64,000 nt of DNA, from positions 1-64,000 of the forward strand of contig JAVKFY010000005.1 of assembly GCA_040223615.1 (NCBI GenBank), in the 5' to 3' direction. Both the position numbers and the translations under genes were made by a program. How positions within the stretch are numbered: the first letter of the stretch is position 1; the number at the start of each line of letters is the position of its first letter. Below are positions 1 through 8,924 of the stretch, piece by piece. Below the pieces are notes generated by a model that was not told where the DNA came from, ran no database searches, and saw only the letters and a list, made by a program, of their open reading frames with translations. The DNA is from JAVKFY01 sp040223615 (lineage in GTDB: Bacteria > Pseudomonadota > Alphaproteobacteria > GCA-2731375).

Positions 1-110
1 TTTTTTTTTTTTTCTTCCCCCGGCGGGGCGCGCCCCCCCCCCCCCCCCCCCCCCCACCGTCTGTCCGGGGGGGGGGGGGGGGGGGGGGGCCGCGCCCCGG
101 CGCGATTCCG
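1..110. other. Homopolymer/low-complexity contig end, probable artefact
   Basis: The window opens with a T run, a long C run and a long G run, unlike anything else in the 64 kb. No coding potential or ordered repeat unit is seen. This looks like a sequencing or assembly end artefact rather than biology. Normal GC-rich sequence resumes by about position 110, leading to the first gene. Confidence 0.8.
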
Positions 111-168
111 CGCAAGCGGGCAATGCGCTAGGATCAAGACCCAGACGGGCGAGAGGGGCGTATCGACG

Positions 169-636
169 ATGAGTGGCTGGCGCTGGTTCTGGACCCTGGT
201 GGGCTTTCTTGTCTTCATCATCGTCTTGATCTTCCTGTACTTCTACAAGCCGTTCGAAGACCTGTTCCGGCTCGTCGTCTATGGGCTGGGCTACGACAAC
301 TCGATCTTCTGGGCCGCGGTGGTCGTCGCCATCGTCGGACTGGTCGGCTACCACTGGCGCGCCTATCGCGTGTACATCGTGGCGCAGCAGTCGGTCGAGG
401 CGATGGTGCTGGCCTCGCTGCGCGGCTCCACCTTCGTCGCCATCCTGCTGTCGGCCGGCGCCACCTTGCAGTCCGTGCAGGCGCTGGTCGTGCACCTGCT
501 GCAGCCTGGTTACGAGCTCGGCGCCGACTTCGGGCGCCAGCTTGTGGCGGTGATCGCGCTGATCATCATCACCGCCGTCTTCTCAATTATCTTCTGGTTA
601 TTGAAGCTGATGCGCGGGACCGGCCGTCCGGCCTGA
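169..636 (+). CDS. Small four-helix membrane protein of unknown function
   Basis: This 155-residue protein has about four hydrophobic segments: near residues 8-27, 45-62, 85-108 and 122-147. The second is followed by a short basic stretch (HWRAYR). It carries no signal peptide motif, catalytic motif or recognised domain, and I do not recognise the family. It precedes the polyamine-type ABC importer genes by about 150 bases on the same strand, so co-transcription is possible but not shown. The reading frame is open with no competing ORF of similar quality and ends in a basic tail (LMRGTGRPA). Existence of the gene is likely; function is unknown. Confidence 0.6.
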   Translation: MSGWRWFWTLVGFLVFIIVLIFLYFYKPFEDLFRLVVYGLGYDNSIFWAAVVVAIVGLVGYHWRAYRVYIVAQQSVEAMVLASLRGSTFVAILLSAGATLQSVQALVVHLLQPGYELGADFGRQLVAVIALIIITAVFSIIFWLLKLMRGTGRPA

Positions 637-791
637 GTCTTTTCGCCTTCAATCTCGTCGTCGCACACGTGTATCATCGTGCCCGTGACGGATCTTCGCC
701 GACACCAGACCGAGCCAGCATGCCGGCGCGCCACCGCGCGCCAGGCTGGGGGCGGCTCACTCTCCAGACATCAACAACAGGGAGGCGGCTC

Positions 792-2063
792 ATGACGGGC
801 ACGCGCAATCGCAAACACAAGGGCATCTCACGCCGGCGTTTCGTCGGCACCAGCGCCGGGCTCGCGGCGGCCGGCGCCATTGGCGGCTTCCCGGCCATTG
901 TCCGGGCCGCGGACCCGCTGCGTTCGGTCGGCCTCGCGGTCTCGATCATCAACGAGATCCAGGGCCAGGCAGCCGACGACCTCGGCTTCGACATTCGCGG
1001 CCAGGCGCTGGGCTACGGCGCCATGATCGGCAAGATGCTGAACCAGAACGACCAGTACGATGTCGCCGAGGGCTACTACAACGACATGGACGTGTTCATC
1101 CCTGCCAAGGTCTGGCAGCCGATCGACACGAACCGGATCAAGGACTGGGACAAGGTCTCCAACCTGACCAAGACCGGCAAGCTGACGGAAGACTCGCAGG
1201 TCGGGCAGGGCGACGCGCCGGTGCACCATCTGTACCTGGATGAGAACGGCAACCGGGTGAAGGGTCCGTCGCGCTACATTTCGATGCTGCCGGCGTGGCA
1301 CAACGCGGATTCCATGGGCTACAACCCGGACGAGACCGGCCGCAAGATCGAGAGCTGGGCCGAGCTGTTCAGCCCCGACTTCAAGGGCCGCGTGGCGCTG
1401 CTCAACGTGCCGCAGATCGGCGTGATGGACGCGGCGATGGGCATGGAGGCGCTCGGTCTCGCCAAGTTCGGCGACAAGGGCAACATGACCAAGGCCGAGA
1501 TCGACACGCTGATCAACTTCCTGATCGAGAAGAAGAAGGAAGGCCACTTCCGCGCCTTCTGGGAGAGCTTCGGCCAGTCGGTCAATCTGATGGTCTCCGG
1601 CGAAGTGGCGCTGGAAAGCATGTGGTCGCCGGCGGTTACCGCGATCAAGGCCGAGGGCGTGCCCTGCATCTATGCCTCGCCGAAGGAAGGCATGCGCGGC
1701 TGGCACGGCGGCCTGGCGCTGTCGGCCAAGCTCAGCGGCAAGGCGCTGGACCAGGCCTATGAGTACATGAACTGGTGGTTGGACGGCTGGGCCGGCGCTT
1801 TCGTCGCGCGCCAGGGCTACTACATGTCGGTGCCGGAGAACGTGAAGAAGCACCTGGAGCCAGAGGAGTGGGACTTCTGGTACGACGGCAAGGCCGCGGC
1901 CAAGGAGCTGCCCGATCCGTTCGGTACCATCATTGTCGAGAAGGGCGAGGTCCGCGATGGCGGCTCCTACGAGGACCGCTTCAAGAAGATCGCGGTGTGG
2001 AACTCGCTGATGGACGAGAACGACTACCTGGTGAAGCGCTGGACCGAGTTCCTCAGCGCCTGA
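792..2063 (+). CDS. ABC importer substrate-binding protein, PotD/PotF-like, Tat-exported
   Basis: The 423-residue periplasmic solute-binding protein belongs to the SBP_bac_8/PotD class that captures spermidine/putrescine-like cations or related solutes. The ATG at 792 is chosen because AGGGAGG lies 6 bases upstream, and the N-terminus then begins with a basic region, a twin-arginine motif (SRRRFVG) and a hydrophobic stretch ending AIVRAA, a typical Tat signal. An upstream in-frame start at 669 would add 41 residues with no ribosome site. The mature part contains Trp/Asp-rich segments typical of the family. Two permease genes follow directly; no ATPase gene is in the window. The substrate is inferred only from family and permease type. 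Confidence 0.82.
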   Translation: MTGTRNRKHKGISRRRFVGTSAGLAAAGAIGGFPAIVRAADPLRSVGLAVSIINEIQGQAADDLGFDIRGQALGYGAMIGKMLNQNDQYDVAEGYYNDMDVFIPAKVWQPIDTNRIKDWDKVSNLTKTGKLTEDSQVGQGDAPVHHLYLDENGNRVKGPSRYISMLPAWHNADSMGYNPDETGRKIESWAELFSPDFKGRVALLNVPQIGVMDAAMGMEALGLAKFGDKGNMTKAEIDTLINFLIEKKKEGHFRAFWESFGQSVNLMVSGEVALESMWSPAVTAIKAEGVPCIYASPKEGMRGWHGGLALSAKLSGKALDQAYEYMNWWLDGWAGAFVARQGYYMSVPENVKKHLEPEEWDFWYDGKAAAKELPDPFGTIIVEKGEVRDGGSYEDRFKKIAVWNSLMDENDYLVKRWTEFLSA

Positions 2064-2146
2064 CCGGGTCTCGTACCCGAGCCTGAAACGGCCGGCGGGC
2101 ATGGCGCGACCATGCCCGCCGGTGCGTTCGTGGGGACAACGCGTGC

Positions 2147-3133
2147 ATGTCTGAGCAGGCGGCCGAGCAGTACCACCCCGGCCTCGTCGGGGCGCAGCAG
2201 GCGGCGGCGATCGAGCGGCCGGCGCAAGCGCGCCAGGTCAAGTACGATCCCGGCTTTCCGGTTGGCTGGCTGATCGCGCCGGCGACCGCCTGGCTGCTGG
2301 TGTTCCTGGTGCTGCCACTGGTCGGCATCATCGTGTTCAGCTTCTGGGAGTCCACCGGCCACGGCATGGCGCCGGCGCTGAGCGGCGACGCCTACGCCGC
2401 CTATTTCCTGAACGAGGGCTTCTTCGATGCCGAACACCGTAACTACCTGACGCCCTCGATCTTCATCAAGACCCTGTGGTCGACCTTCTATTACGCCGCT
2501 TTCATCACCGCGATGTGCGTGCTGGTCGGCTACCCGATCGCCTATTTCCTGGCCGCCCAGGTCACCGCCTTCAAGTGGCAGCTGGCACTGTTCCTGCTCG
2601 CCATGGTGCCGTTCTGGACCAGCTACCTGATCCGCGCTGTGGCCTGGCTGCCGATGCTCGGGCGGCGCGGCATGCTGAACGAATTCCTGCTGTTCCTCGG
2701 CGTGATCGACAAGCCCTCGCAGCTCTTCCTCTACTCCGAGCTCGGCTATCTCACCGCGCTGGTGCAGCTCTACGTGGTGCTGGCGGTGGGACCGATCTTC
2801 TTTTCGCTGGCCAAGATCGATAATGCGATCGTCGAGGCCGCCCGCGACATGGGCGCGACGTCGTTCCAGATCTTCCGCGAGATTACGTTGCCATTGTCGC
2901 TGCCGGGCGTCGCCATCGGCTCGATCTTCGTCTTCGTCATGGTGATGGGCGAGTTCGCCACCGCCGTCGTGGTCTACGGCGGCAAGGCGACGACGGTCGG
3001 CACGGTGATCCTGAACTACTACGCCATCGCCAACTATCCCTTCGCCGCGGTCAACGCGCTGATGCTGATGGTGGCGATGATGATCGGCGTGGTGGTGATT
3101 CTGCGGGTGGTCGACATCCGCAAGGAGCTGTAG
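2147..3133 (+). CDS. ABC importer inner-membrane permease, PotB-like
   Basis: This 328-residue permease is the first membrane subunit of the importer whose binding protein lies just upstream. After a polar N-terminus of about 40 residues it has a first membrane helix, a periplasmic segment, and a block of about five more helices. The cytoplasmic EAA loop that docks the ATPase is visible as EAARDMGATSFQIFREITLP. This matches the PotB/HisM binding-protein-dependent transport family in length and order. The gap to the downstream permease is 2 bases, so the two are translationally coupled. The polyamine assignment is inferred from family resemblance. Confidence 0.85.
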   Translation: MSEQAAEQYHPGLVGAQQAAAIERPAQARQVKYDPGFPVGWLIAPATAWLLVFLVLPLVGIIVFSFWESTGHGMAPALSGDAYAAYFLNEGFFDAEHRNYLTPSIFIKTLWSTFYYAAFITAMCVLVGYPIAYFLAAQVTAFKWQLALFLLAMVPFWTSYLIRAVAWLPMLGRRGMLNEFLLFLGVIDKPSQLFLYSELGYLTALVQLYVVLAVGPIFFSLAKIDNAIVEAARDMGATSFQIFREITLPLSLPGVAIGSIFVFVMVMGEFATAVVVYGGKATTVGTVILNYYAIANYPFAAVNALMLMVAMMIGVVVILRVVDIRKEL

Positions 3134-3135
3134 CG

Positions 3136-3963
3136 ATGGCGCGCTGGACCCCAGAACGGCGCAAGCGGGCGCTGGTGAAGACCGGCTACTCGATCTACTA
3201 CGCGCTGTTCCTGGTGTTTATCTACGGCCCGATGATCGCCATGTTCGTGCTGTCTTTCCAGGGCAAGCGCGGCGGCACCAGCCTGCCGCTGCGCGGCGTC
3301 AGCCTGCATTGGTACGAACAGCTCTTGAGTGGCCGCGGCGTCGGCGACCTGCAGGGCTCGCTGCTGCGCTCGCTGATCCTGGCGGTGATCGTCATGCTGA
3401 TCACGGCGCTGTTCTCGACCATGCTGGCGATGGCCTTCCGCAAGCGCTTCTACGGCTCCACGGTGCTGTTCTACACGGTGATGTCCGGCCTGATGGTGCC
3501 GGGCGTGCTGCTCAGCCTCGGCCTGGCCACGGTGATGCGGCAGTTCGGCATCTCGCCGAACTGGTACACCTCGGCGCTGGGCGTGCACGTGGTCTGGACC
3601 CTGCCGTTCGGCTTCCTGGTGATGATGGCGGTGTTCAACCGGTTCGATTCCAGACTGGAGGAGGCGGCCCGCGATATGGGTGCCGACGAGTGGACGGTGT
3701 TCAAGGAGGTCACCTTGCCCCTGATCACGCCGGGTATCGTCGCCGCCGGGCTTTTCGGCTTCACGTTGAGTTATGACGAATTCGCCCGCACGACGCTGCT
3801 CGCCGGCCAGTACAACACGCTGCCGCTCGACATCAACGCGTCGATGACACAGCGAATACGACCGACGCTGTTCGCCCTGGGGACAGCGTCGACCGTCTTC
3901 TCGCTGCTGATGATCTCGGTCTTCCTGGTAATCTACACCTTGCTGACGCGGCGCTTCCGCTAG
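3136..3963 (+). CDS. ABC importer inner-membrane permease, PotC-like
   Basis: The 275-residue second permease has six predicted membrane helices and an EAA loop (EEAARDMGADEWTVFKEVTL), the PotC-type partner of the preceding PotB-like subunit. It begins 2 bases after that gene and is followed after 5 bases by an adenylate cyclase, so all four genes could share a transcript. A PotA-type ATPase would be needed for function and is not in the window; it may lie upstream beyond the contig end or be shared from elsewhere. Confidence 0.85.
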   Translation: MARWTPERRKRALVKTGYSIYYALFLVFIYGPMIAMFVLSFQGKRGGTSLPLRGVSLHWYEQLLSGRGVGDLQGSLLRSLILAVIVMLITALFSTMLAMAFRKRFYGSTVLFYTVMSGLMVPGVLLSLGLATVMRQFGISPNWYTSALGVHVVWTLPFGFLVMMAVFNRFDSRLEEAARDMGADEWTVFKEVTLPLITPGIVAAGLFGFTLSYDEFARTTLLAGQYNTLPLDINASMTQRIRPTLFALGTASTVFSLLMISVFLVIYTLLTRRFR

Positions 3964-3968
3964 GCGCC

Positions 3969-5249
3969 ATGCCGAACTTCCTGACTATTCCGGACATGTG
4001 GCCGCGGGCGCCGGTGCATCCGCTGCTGCTGACCTTCCGCGACCCGGAAATCGAGGCCGCCTACCGCGACGCCGTGCGCGAGCGCAACCTGCGCGCGGCG
4101 CAAATCTCGATGCGGCTGATCGTGCTGCTCAACCTGGCCTTCGCACCGGTCGACATCTTCGCCTTCCAGAACTACGGCATCGACGTCGCGGTCTGGCGCA
4201 TCGTCGGGATGAGCACGATCCTCGGCCTGTTGCTGTGGATGCTGTACTGGCCGAGCCAGCGCAAGAACTGGCCCGGCATCCTGTGGCTGGCGCACGTGTT
4301 CTACACCTGTTCCTACCTGATGCTGGCGGTGATCGGCGAGCCGGTGAAGCTGTACTATGCCGGCTACCTGCTGATCGTGATGGGCGGCTTCATCCTGCTG
4401 CCGCTGATGTTCTCGCACGGCATGATCATCGCGGCGCAGTCGACCGCGATCTATCTGGTTGGGCTGGCGTGGTTCACCTGGTTGTCGTGGCATGACCTCG
4501 CGCTGATCCTGGCGCAGCTCGGCACGGCGATGGTGATCGGCGGTTTCGTCGGCTATCGACAGGAGCTGCAGCGCCGCCGCGACTACGAGAACCTGAAGAT
4601 CATCGAGGACGAACGGGCACGCTACCGGGCGCTGCTGACCCGCATCCTGCCCGAGCCGGTGGCCGAGCGGTTGCAGCGTGGCGAGCAGGTCGCCGACCGC
4701 TTCGCCGACACGTCCGTCCTGTTCGCCGACATCGTCGGCTTCACCGACCTGTCCTCGAAGCGCTCGCCGGACGAGGTGGTGGCGCTGCTGAACGACATCT
4801 TCGGCCGTTTCGACGCGCTGGTCGCCAAGCACGGCCTGGAAAAGATCAAGACCATCGGCGACGCCTACATGGTCGCCGGCGGCGTCGGCGGACTTGGCGA
4901 CGATCACCTGCAGGCCATCGCCGAACTGGCGCTCGACATGGTCGATGCCGCGGCGGCGGCCGATAGCGGCGATGTCAGTGTTCGGATCGGCATTGACTGC
5001 GGCCCACTCGCCGCCGGCGTGATCGGCGACAGCCGCTTCCTCTACGACCTGTGGGGCGACACCGTGAACACCGCCAGCCGGATGGAGAGTCTCGGCGCCC
5101 CGGGCCGCATCCAGGTCTCCGACACCGTGCGCCAGCGCCTGGGCGACGCCTACGCCTTCGAGGCCCGCGGCAAGGTCGAGGTGCGCGGCAAGGGCCGCAT
5201 GGCGACGTGGTTCCTGACCGGCCGCAACCAGGCCAAGGCGGCGGAGTAG
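3969..5249 (+). CDS. Membrane-anchored class III adenylate cyclase
   Basis: The 426-residue enzyme makes cyclic AMP from ATP. About six hydrophobic helices occupy residues 45-195, followed by a short basic linker and a class III cyclase domain at about 240-415. Metal-binding Asp254 (LFADIVGFT) and Asp298 (KTIGDAYM) are present. Lys294 and Asp364 are the adenine-selecting pair, and Asn367 and Arg371 (GDTVNTASRME) complete the transition-state set. All catalytic residues are therefore seen and ATP, not GTP, is the expected substrate. The membrane region resembles the MASE-like input domains found on many bacterial cyclases; its signal is unknown. It follows the ABC permease by 5 bases, suggesting co-expression with the importer. 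Confidence 0.9.
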   Translation: MPNFLTIPDMWPRAPVHPLLLTFRDPEIEAAYRDAVRERNLRAAQISMRLIVLLNLAFAPVDIFAFQNYGIDVAVWRIVGMSTILGLLLWMLYWPSQRKNWPGILWLAHVFYTCSYLMLAVIGEPVKLYYAGYLLIVMGGFILLPLMFSHGMIIAAQSTAIYLVGLAWFTWLSWHDLALILAQLGTAMVIGGFVGYRQELQRRRDYENLKIIEDERARYRALLTRILPEPVAERLQRGEQVADRFADTSVLFADIVGFTDLSSKRSPDEVVALLNDIFGRFDALVAKHGLEKIKTIGDAYMVAGGVGGLGDDHLQAIAELALDMVDAAAAADSGDVSVRIGIDCGPLAAGVIGDSRFLYDLWGDTVNTASRMESLGAPGRIQVSDTVRQRLGDAYAFEARGKVEVRGKGRMATWFLTGRNQAKAAE

Positions 5250-5250
5250 C

Positions 5251-5667
5251 TCAGGCGGCGCGCTTCGCCTTCAGGTGATAGGTGAGCGCCTGGGCGATGC
5301 AGTGGCGCAGGGTCGGCGCCGGTAGCTTGCCCGATACTGGCAGGACAATCGCCCGGTTGCCGTCGTAGCGCAGCTTCGGATAGCGCTGGCGGAACCCGTC
5401 GATCAGCGTCGTCTGGCAGTGGAACAGCAGGTTGATCTCGTCGGCGCTGCCGCATCGCGGCGCGATCCGCACGGTGGTCCCGGTGCGCGGCTTCTTCGGC
5501 AGATAGGCCGGCTCGCCCCATTTCAGTGTCTCGATCATTTCGCCGACGCCGTCGGTCTCGGCGGCGGTCTCCAGGATCAGGTCGCGGAGTTCGAGCAGGC
5601 GGCACCGCACCGCAACCGACTGGGCGTTAATGACCTTGGCGACGGCAGGGTCGTTATCGCGGGACAT
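5251..5667 (-). CDS. DUF1801 domain protein
   Basis: The 138-residue cytoplasmic protein matches the DUF1801 (YdhG/YdeI-like) fold as I know it: an N-terminal helical pair, then ETLKWGEPAYLPKKPRTGTT, and a mixed alpha/beta core. The family has no established catalytic role; some members are tied to iron or stress responses. The gene ends one base after the adenylate cyclase on the opposite strand, so the two are tightly convergent. It lies downstream of the VWA/MoxR pair on the same strand with a 10-base gap, so it is probably the last gene of that transcript. Confidence 0.7.
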   Translation of the reverse strand: MSRDNDPAVAKVINAQSVAVRCRLLELRDLILETAAETDGVGEMIETLKWGEPAYLPKKPRTGTTVRIAPRCGSADEINLLFHCQTTLIDGFRQRYPKLRYDGNRAIVLPVSGKLPAPTLRHCIAQALTYHLKAKRAA

Positions 5668-5677
5668 ACGGCGACGG

Positions 5678-6856
5678 CTATCGGTTCAACTCGCGCATCG
5701 CGTTGTCGAGGCCGGTCAGCGTCAGCGGGTACATCCGGGTGCTCATGACCTGGTGCAGCATCTGCAGCGACGGCGTGTAGTCCCAGTGCCGCTCCGGCAC
5801 CGGATTGAGCCAAATCGAGTGCTTGAAGTGGTCGAGCAGGCGGTTCATCCAGACCTCGCCGGCCTCCTCGTTCCAGTGCTCGACCGAGCCGCCGGGGTAG
5901 ACCACCTCGTACGGGCTCATGGTCGCATCGCCGACGAAGATGCACTTCCAGTCCGGCCCGTAGGTGCGCAGCAGCTGCCAGGTCGGGATCACCTCGTTGT
6001 GGCGGCGCCGGTTGTCCTTCCACACCCGCTCGTACATGCAGTTGTGGAAGTAGTAATACTCCAGGTGCTTGAACTCCCCGCGCGCGGCCGAGAATAGCTC
6101 CTCGCAGGTGCGGATGTGGTCGTCCATCGAGCCGCCGACGTCGAGCAGCAGCAGCACCTTCACCGTGTTGCGGCGTTCCGCGCGCATCTGGATGTCGATG
6201 TAGCCGCCATTCTTTGCGGTCGATTTGATGGTGCCGTCGAGGTCGAGCTCATCCGGCGCGCCCTCGCGGGCGAATTTGCGCAACCGGCGCAGCGCCACCT
6301 TGATGTTGCGCGTGCCCAGCACGATTGAATCGTCGAGGTTGCGGTACTCGCGCTTGTCCCAGACCTTCACCGCCTTGCGGTTGCGCGACTTCTCCTGGCC
6401 GATGCGCACACCCTCGGGGTTGTAGCCATGCGCGCCGAAGGGCGAGGTGCCGGCGGTGCCAATCCACTTGTTGCCGCCCTGATGGCGCTTCTGCTGCTCT
6501 TCGAGGCGCTTCTTCAGCTCCTCCATGAGCTTTTCCCAGCCGCCCAGCGCCTCGATCTGCGCCTTCTCCTCGTCGGTGAGGAACTTCTCGGTGACCTTGC
6601 GCAGCCACTCTTCGGGGATCTCGGCGGTCAGCCCGTCCTCCGGCGGCTCCAGGCCCTTGAACACGGTGCCGAAGACGCGGTCGAACTTGTCGAGGTTGCG
6701 CTCGTCCTTCACCAGGCAGGAGCGCGACAGATAGTAGAAGCCCTCGACGGAATATTCCGGGACGTTGTGCTGCATCGCTTCCAGCAGCGTCAGGTATTCC
6801 TTCAGGCTGACCGGGACCTTGGCCTTCTTCAGCTCGTAGAAGAAATTGATGAACAT
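5678..6856 (-). CDS. VWA domain-containing CoxE-like protein
   Basis: The 392-residue protein is the von Willebrand factor A partner of the neighbouring MoxR ATPase. Its N-terminal half is helical and charged, with a KKRLEEQQKRHQ segment that may be coiled. The C-terminal half holds the VWA fold with the metal-ion-dependent adhesion motif DVGGSM (DxGxS pattern) and further Thr/Asp residues. MoxR-VWA pairs act as chaperone-like systems that insert metal cofactors or assemble complexes, as in CoxD/CoxE and RavA/ViaA. It is transcribed with the ATPase gene 85 bases upstream. The client is unknown; no CO dehydrogenase genes are nearby. Confidence 0.82.
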   Translation of the reverse strand: MFINFFYELKKAKVPVSLKEYLTLLEAMQHNVPEYSVEGFYYLSRSCLVKDERNLDKFDRVFGTVFKGLEPPEDGLTAEIPEEWLRKVTEKFLTDEEKAQIEALGGWEKLMEELKKRLEEQQKRHQGGNKWIGTAGTSPFGAHGYNPEGVRIGQEKSRNRKAVKVWDKREYRNLDDSIVLGTRNIKVALRRLRKFAREGAPDELDLDGTIKSTAKNGGYIDIQMRAERRNTVKVLLLLDVGGSMDDHIRTCEELFSAARGEFKHLEYYYFHNCMYERVWKDNRRRHNEVIPTWQLLRTYGPDWKCIFVGDATMSPYEVVYPGGSVEHWNEEAGEVWMNRLLDHFKHSIWLNPVPERHWDYTPSLQMLHQVMSTRMYPLTLTGLDNAMRELNR

Positions 6857-6941
6857 CGCTGGGCCTCGCTTCGCTGCGTCGCCAGTCTAAGTCATTTGCC
6901 GCTTTCGCGGCCGGTGCCGGCTGCTTGTCAGCCAGCCTACC

Positions 6942-7793
6942 TCAATTGCCCTGTTCGCGCCGCGCCAGGAAGGCCAGGCGCTCGAACAGGTGCACGTCCT
7001 GCTCGTTCTTCAGCAGCGCGCCGTGCAGCGGCGGGATCAGCTTTTTCGGATCCTTGCTGCGCAGCGTCTCCGCCGGGATGTCCTCGTACATCAGCAGCTT
7101 CAGCCAATCGAGCAGCTCCGACGTCGACGGCTTCTTCTTCAGCCCCGGCACGTCGCGCACTTCGTAGAACACGTTCAGCGCATCGTGCACCAGGGTGCGC
7201 TGGATGTCCGGGTAGTGCACGTCGATGATCTCTTCCATCGTCTCCCGGTCGGGAAAGCGGATGTAGTGGAAGAAGCAGCGGCGCAGGAAGGCGTCGGGCA
7301 GCTCCTTCTCGTTGTTGGATGTGATGATCACGATCGGTCGGTGCTCGGCGACCACGGTCTGCTGCGTCTCGTAGACGTAGAATTCCATGCGGTCGAGCTC
7401 GAGCAGCAGGTCGTTGGGGAATTCGATGTCGGCCTTGTCAACCTCGTCGATCAGCAGCACCGGCGACTCGTCGGCCTCGAACGCGTCCCACAGCTTGCCG
7501 CGCACGATGTAGTTGGCGATGTCCTTGACCCGCTCGTCGCCGAGCTGTGAATCGCGCAGCCGGCTGACCGCGTCATACTCGTACAGGCCCTGCTGCGCCT
7601 TGGTCGTCGACTTGATGTGCCACTGGATCAGCGGCTTGTTCAGCGCCTTGGCGATCTCGTGCGCCAGGATGGTCTTGCCGGTGCCCGGCTCGCCCTTCAC
7701 CAGCAAGGGACGCTGCAGAGTGATGGCGGCATTCACCGCGACCATCAGATCCTCGGTCGCGACATAGGAATCGGTACCGGCAAACTTGGTCAT
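6942..7793 (-). CDS. MoxR-family AAA+ ATPase
   Basis: The 283-residue ATPase has a Walker A motif GEPGTGKT at residues 34-41, Walker B LLIDEVDKAD, sensor-1 segment IITSNNEKELPDAFLRRC with its arginine finger, and a C-terminal lid. Length and motifs fit the short MoxR class lacking extra domains. MoxR enzymes couple ATP hydrolysis to remodelling, usually with a VWA protein, which is encoded directly downstream. The start codon faces a divergent epimerase gene across a 179-base intergenic region that must hold both promoters. Confidence 0.88.
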   Translation of the reverse strand: MTKFAGTDSYVATEDLMVAVNAAITLQRPLLVKGEPGTGKTILAHEIAKALNKPLIQWHIKSTTKAQQGLYEYDAVSRLRDSQLGDERVKDIANYIVRGKLWDAFEADESPVLLIDEVDKADIEFPNDLLLELDRMEFYVYETQQTVVAEHRPIVIITSNNEKELPDAFLRRCFFHYIRFPDRETMEEIIDVHYPDIQRTLVHDALNVFYEVRDVPGLKKKPSTSELLDWLKLLMYEDIPAETLRSKDPKKLIPPLHGALLKNEQDVHLFERLAFLARREQGN

Positions 7794-7972
7794 CGCAATT
7801 GGGTCCGTCGACTGTTCTGGAACTATTCTCGGATTGGTTGGCCCGCAAACTAGGGCGCCGACGCCGGCATATCAAGCTATCCGGGTTAACCGGTTGGTGA
7901 TGGCAGCCATGCGATGTCGGACCTGTAAGCGTCGTCATTGCGGCGCGCGCGCTGGCGCGCTAGGGGAGGTAT

Positions 7973-8890
7973 ATGGCTAGCTATGTCGTCACGGGTGGTT
8001 GCGGCTTCATCGGTTCGCATCTGGTCGATGCCCTGGTCGCCGACGGCCACCGGGTGCGCATCCTGGACGACCTGTCGACCGGTGATGGCAGCCGGGTGCC
8101 GGACGGCGCGCGCCTGACCGTCGGCGACGTTGCCGACGCCGGCCTGGTCCGCGAGGTCATGGCCGGCGCCGACGGCTGCTTCCATCTCGCCGCCATTGCT
8201 TCGGTGCAGCGCGGCAACGAAGACTGGCTCGGGACCCATTCGGCCAACCTGACCGGCGCGATCTCGGTGTTCGATGCCGCCCGTGACGGCAAGATTCCGG
8301 TGGTTTATGCGTCGTCCGCGGCGGTCTATGGCGACAATGTCGACGTGCCGCTGGCCGAGGACGCTCCGGTCCGGCCGCTGACCGCCTATGGTGCCGACAA
8401 GCTCGGCTGCGAGCTGCATGGCCGCGTCGCCAGTTTGCAGCACGGCGTGCCGGCGATCGGCATGCGCTTCTTCAACGTCTACGGCCCGCGTCAGGATCCG
8501 AAGTCGCCCTACTCCGGTGTGATCGCAATCTTCGCCGACCGGATCGCAGCCGGGCAGGGGGTGACGGTCAACGGCGACGGCCGGCAGACCCGCGACTTCA
8601 TTTACGTCGCCGACGTCATCGCGCACCTGCGCGCGGCGATGGCCAGGCCCGACCTGGCGCCGGATGTCTTCAACGTCTGCACCGGCCGCGAGATCACTAT
8701 CACCGAGTTGGCGGAGACCATTGCCGAGATCAACGGCTCCGAGGCCGACATCTCGTACGGCGAGCCGCGTGCCGGCGACATCCGGGTTTCCTGCGGCGAT
8801 CCCGCGAAGGCCCGCGACGCGCTCGCCGTCACGGCGGAAACCCGCCTGGCCGACGGTCTGCGCCAGACGCTGGGCAACAATTCCGGCTAG
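7973..8890 (+). CDS. NAD-dependent sugar-nucleotide epimerase/dehydratase, GalE-like
   Basis: The 305-residue short-chain dehydrogenase of the extended class probably interconverts a nucleotide sugar such as UDP-glucose/galactose or a related sugar. Residues 5-14 hold the NAD motif TGGCGFIGSH. The catalytic triad is visible as Ser in YASSAAVYG and Tyr/Lys in YGADK. The C-terminal sugar-binding part contains NVYGPRQDP and RDFIYVADV, both typical of the family. GGGGAGG lies a few bases before the ATG. The gene is followed after 34 bases by an unrelated dioxygenase. The exact sugar cannot be read from the sequence. Confidence 0.85.
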   Translation: MASYVVTGGCGFIGSHLVDALVADGHRVRILDDLSTGDGSRVPDGARLTVGDVADAGLVREVMAGADGCFHLAAIASVQRGNEDWLGTHSANLTGAISVFDAARDGKIPVVYASSAAVYGDNVDVPLAEDAPVRPLTAYGADKLGCELHGRVASLQHGVPAIGMRFFNVYGPRQDPKSPYSGVIAIFADRIAAGQGVTVNGDGRQTRDFIYVADVIAHLRAAMARPDLAPDVFNVCTGREITITELAETIAEINGSEADISYGEPRAGDIRVSCGDPAKARDALAVTAETRLADGLRQTLGNNSG

Positions 8891-8924
8891 AAGCGGTCGG
8901 CGCCGGGTTTGTAGACTGGGCGCC

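Noticed and set aside
1..110. Long C and G runs as a possible regulatory or quadruplex element
   Set aside because: Unbroken homopolymer runs only at the contig end, unlike the rest of the window; most likely an artefact.
828..2102. Long open frame opposite the substrate-binding protein gene
   Set aside because: Shadow of high GC coding sequence; His/Arg/Val-rich with no domain. Similar long shadows lie opposite many genes here, e.g. 10409-11923 and 12274-13998.
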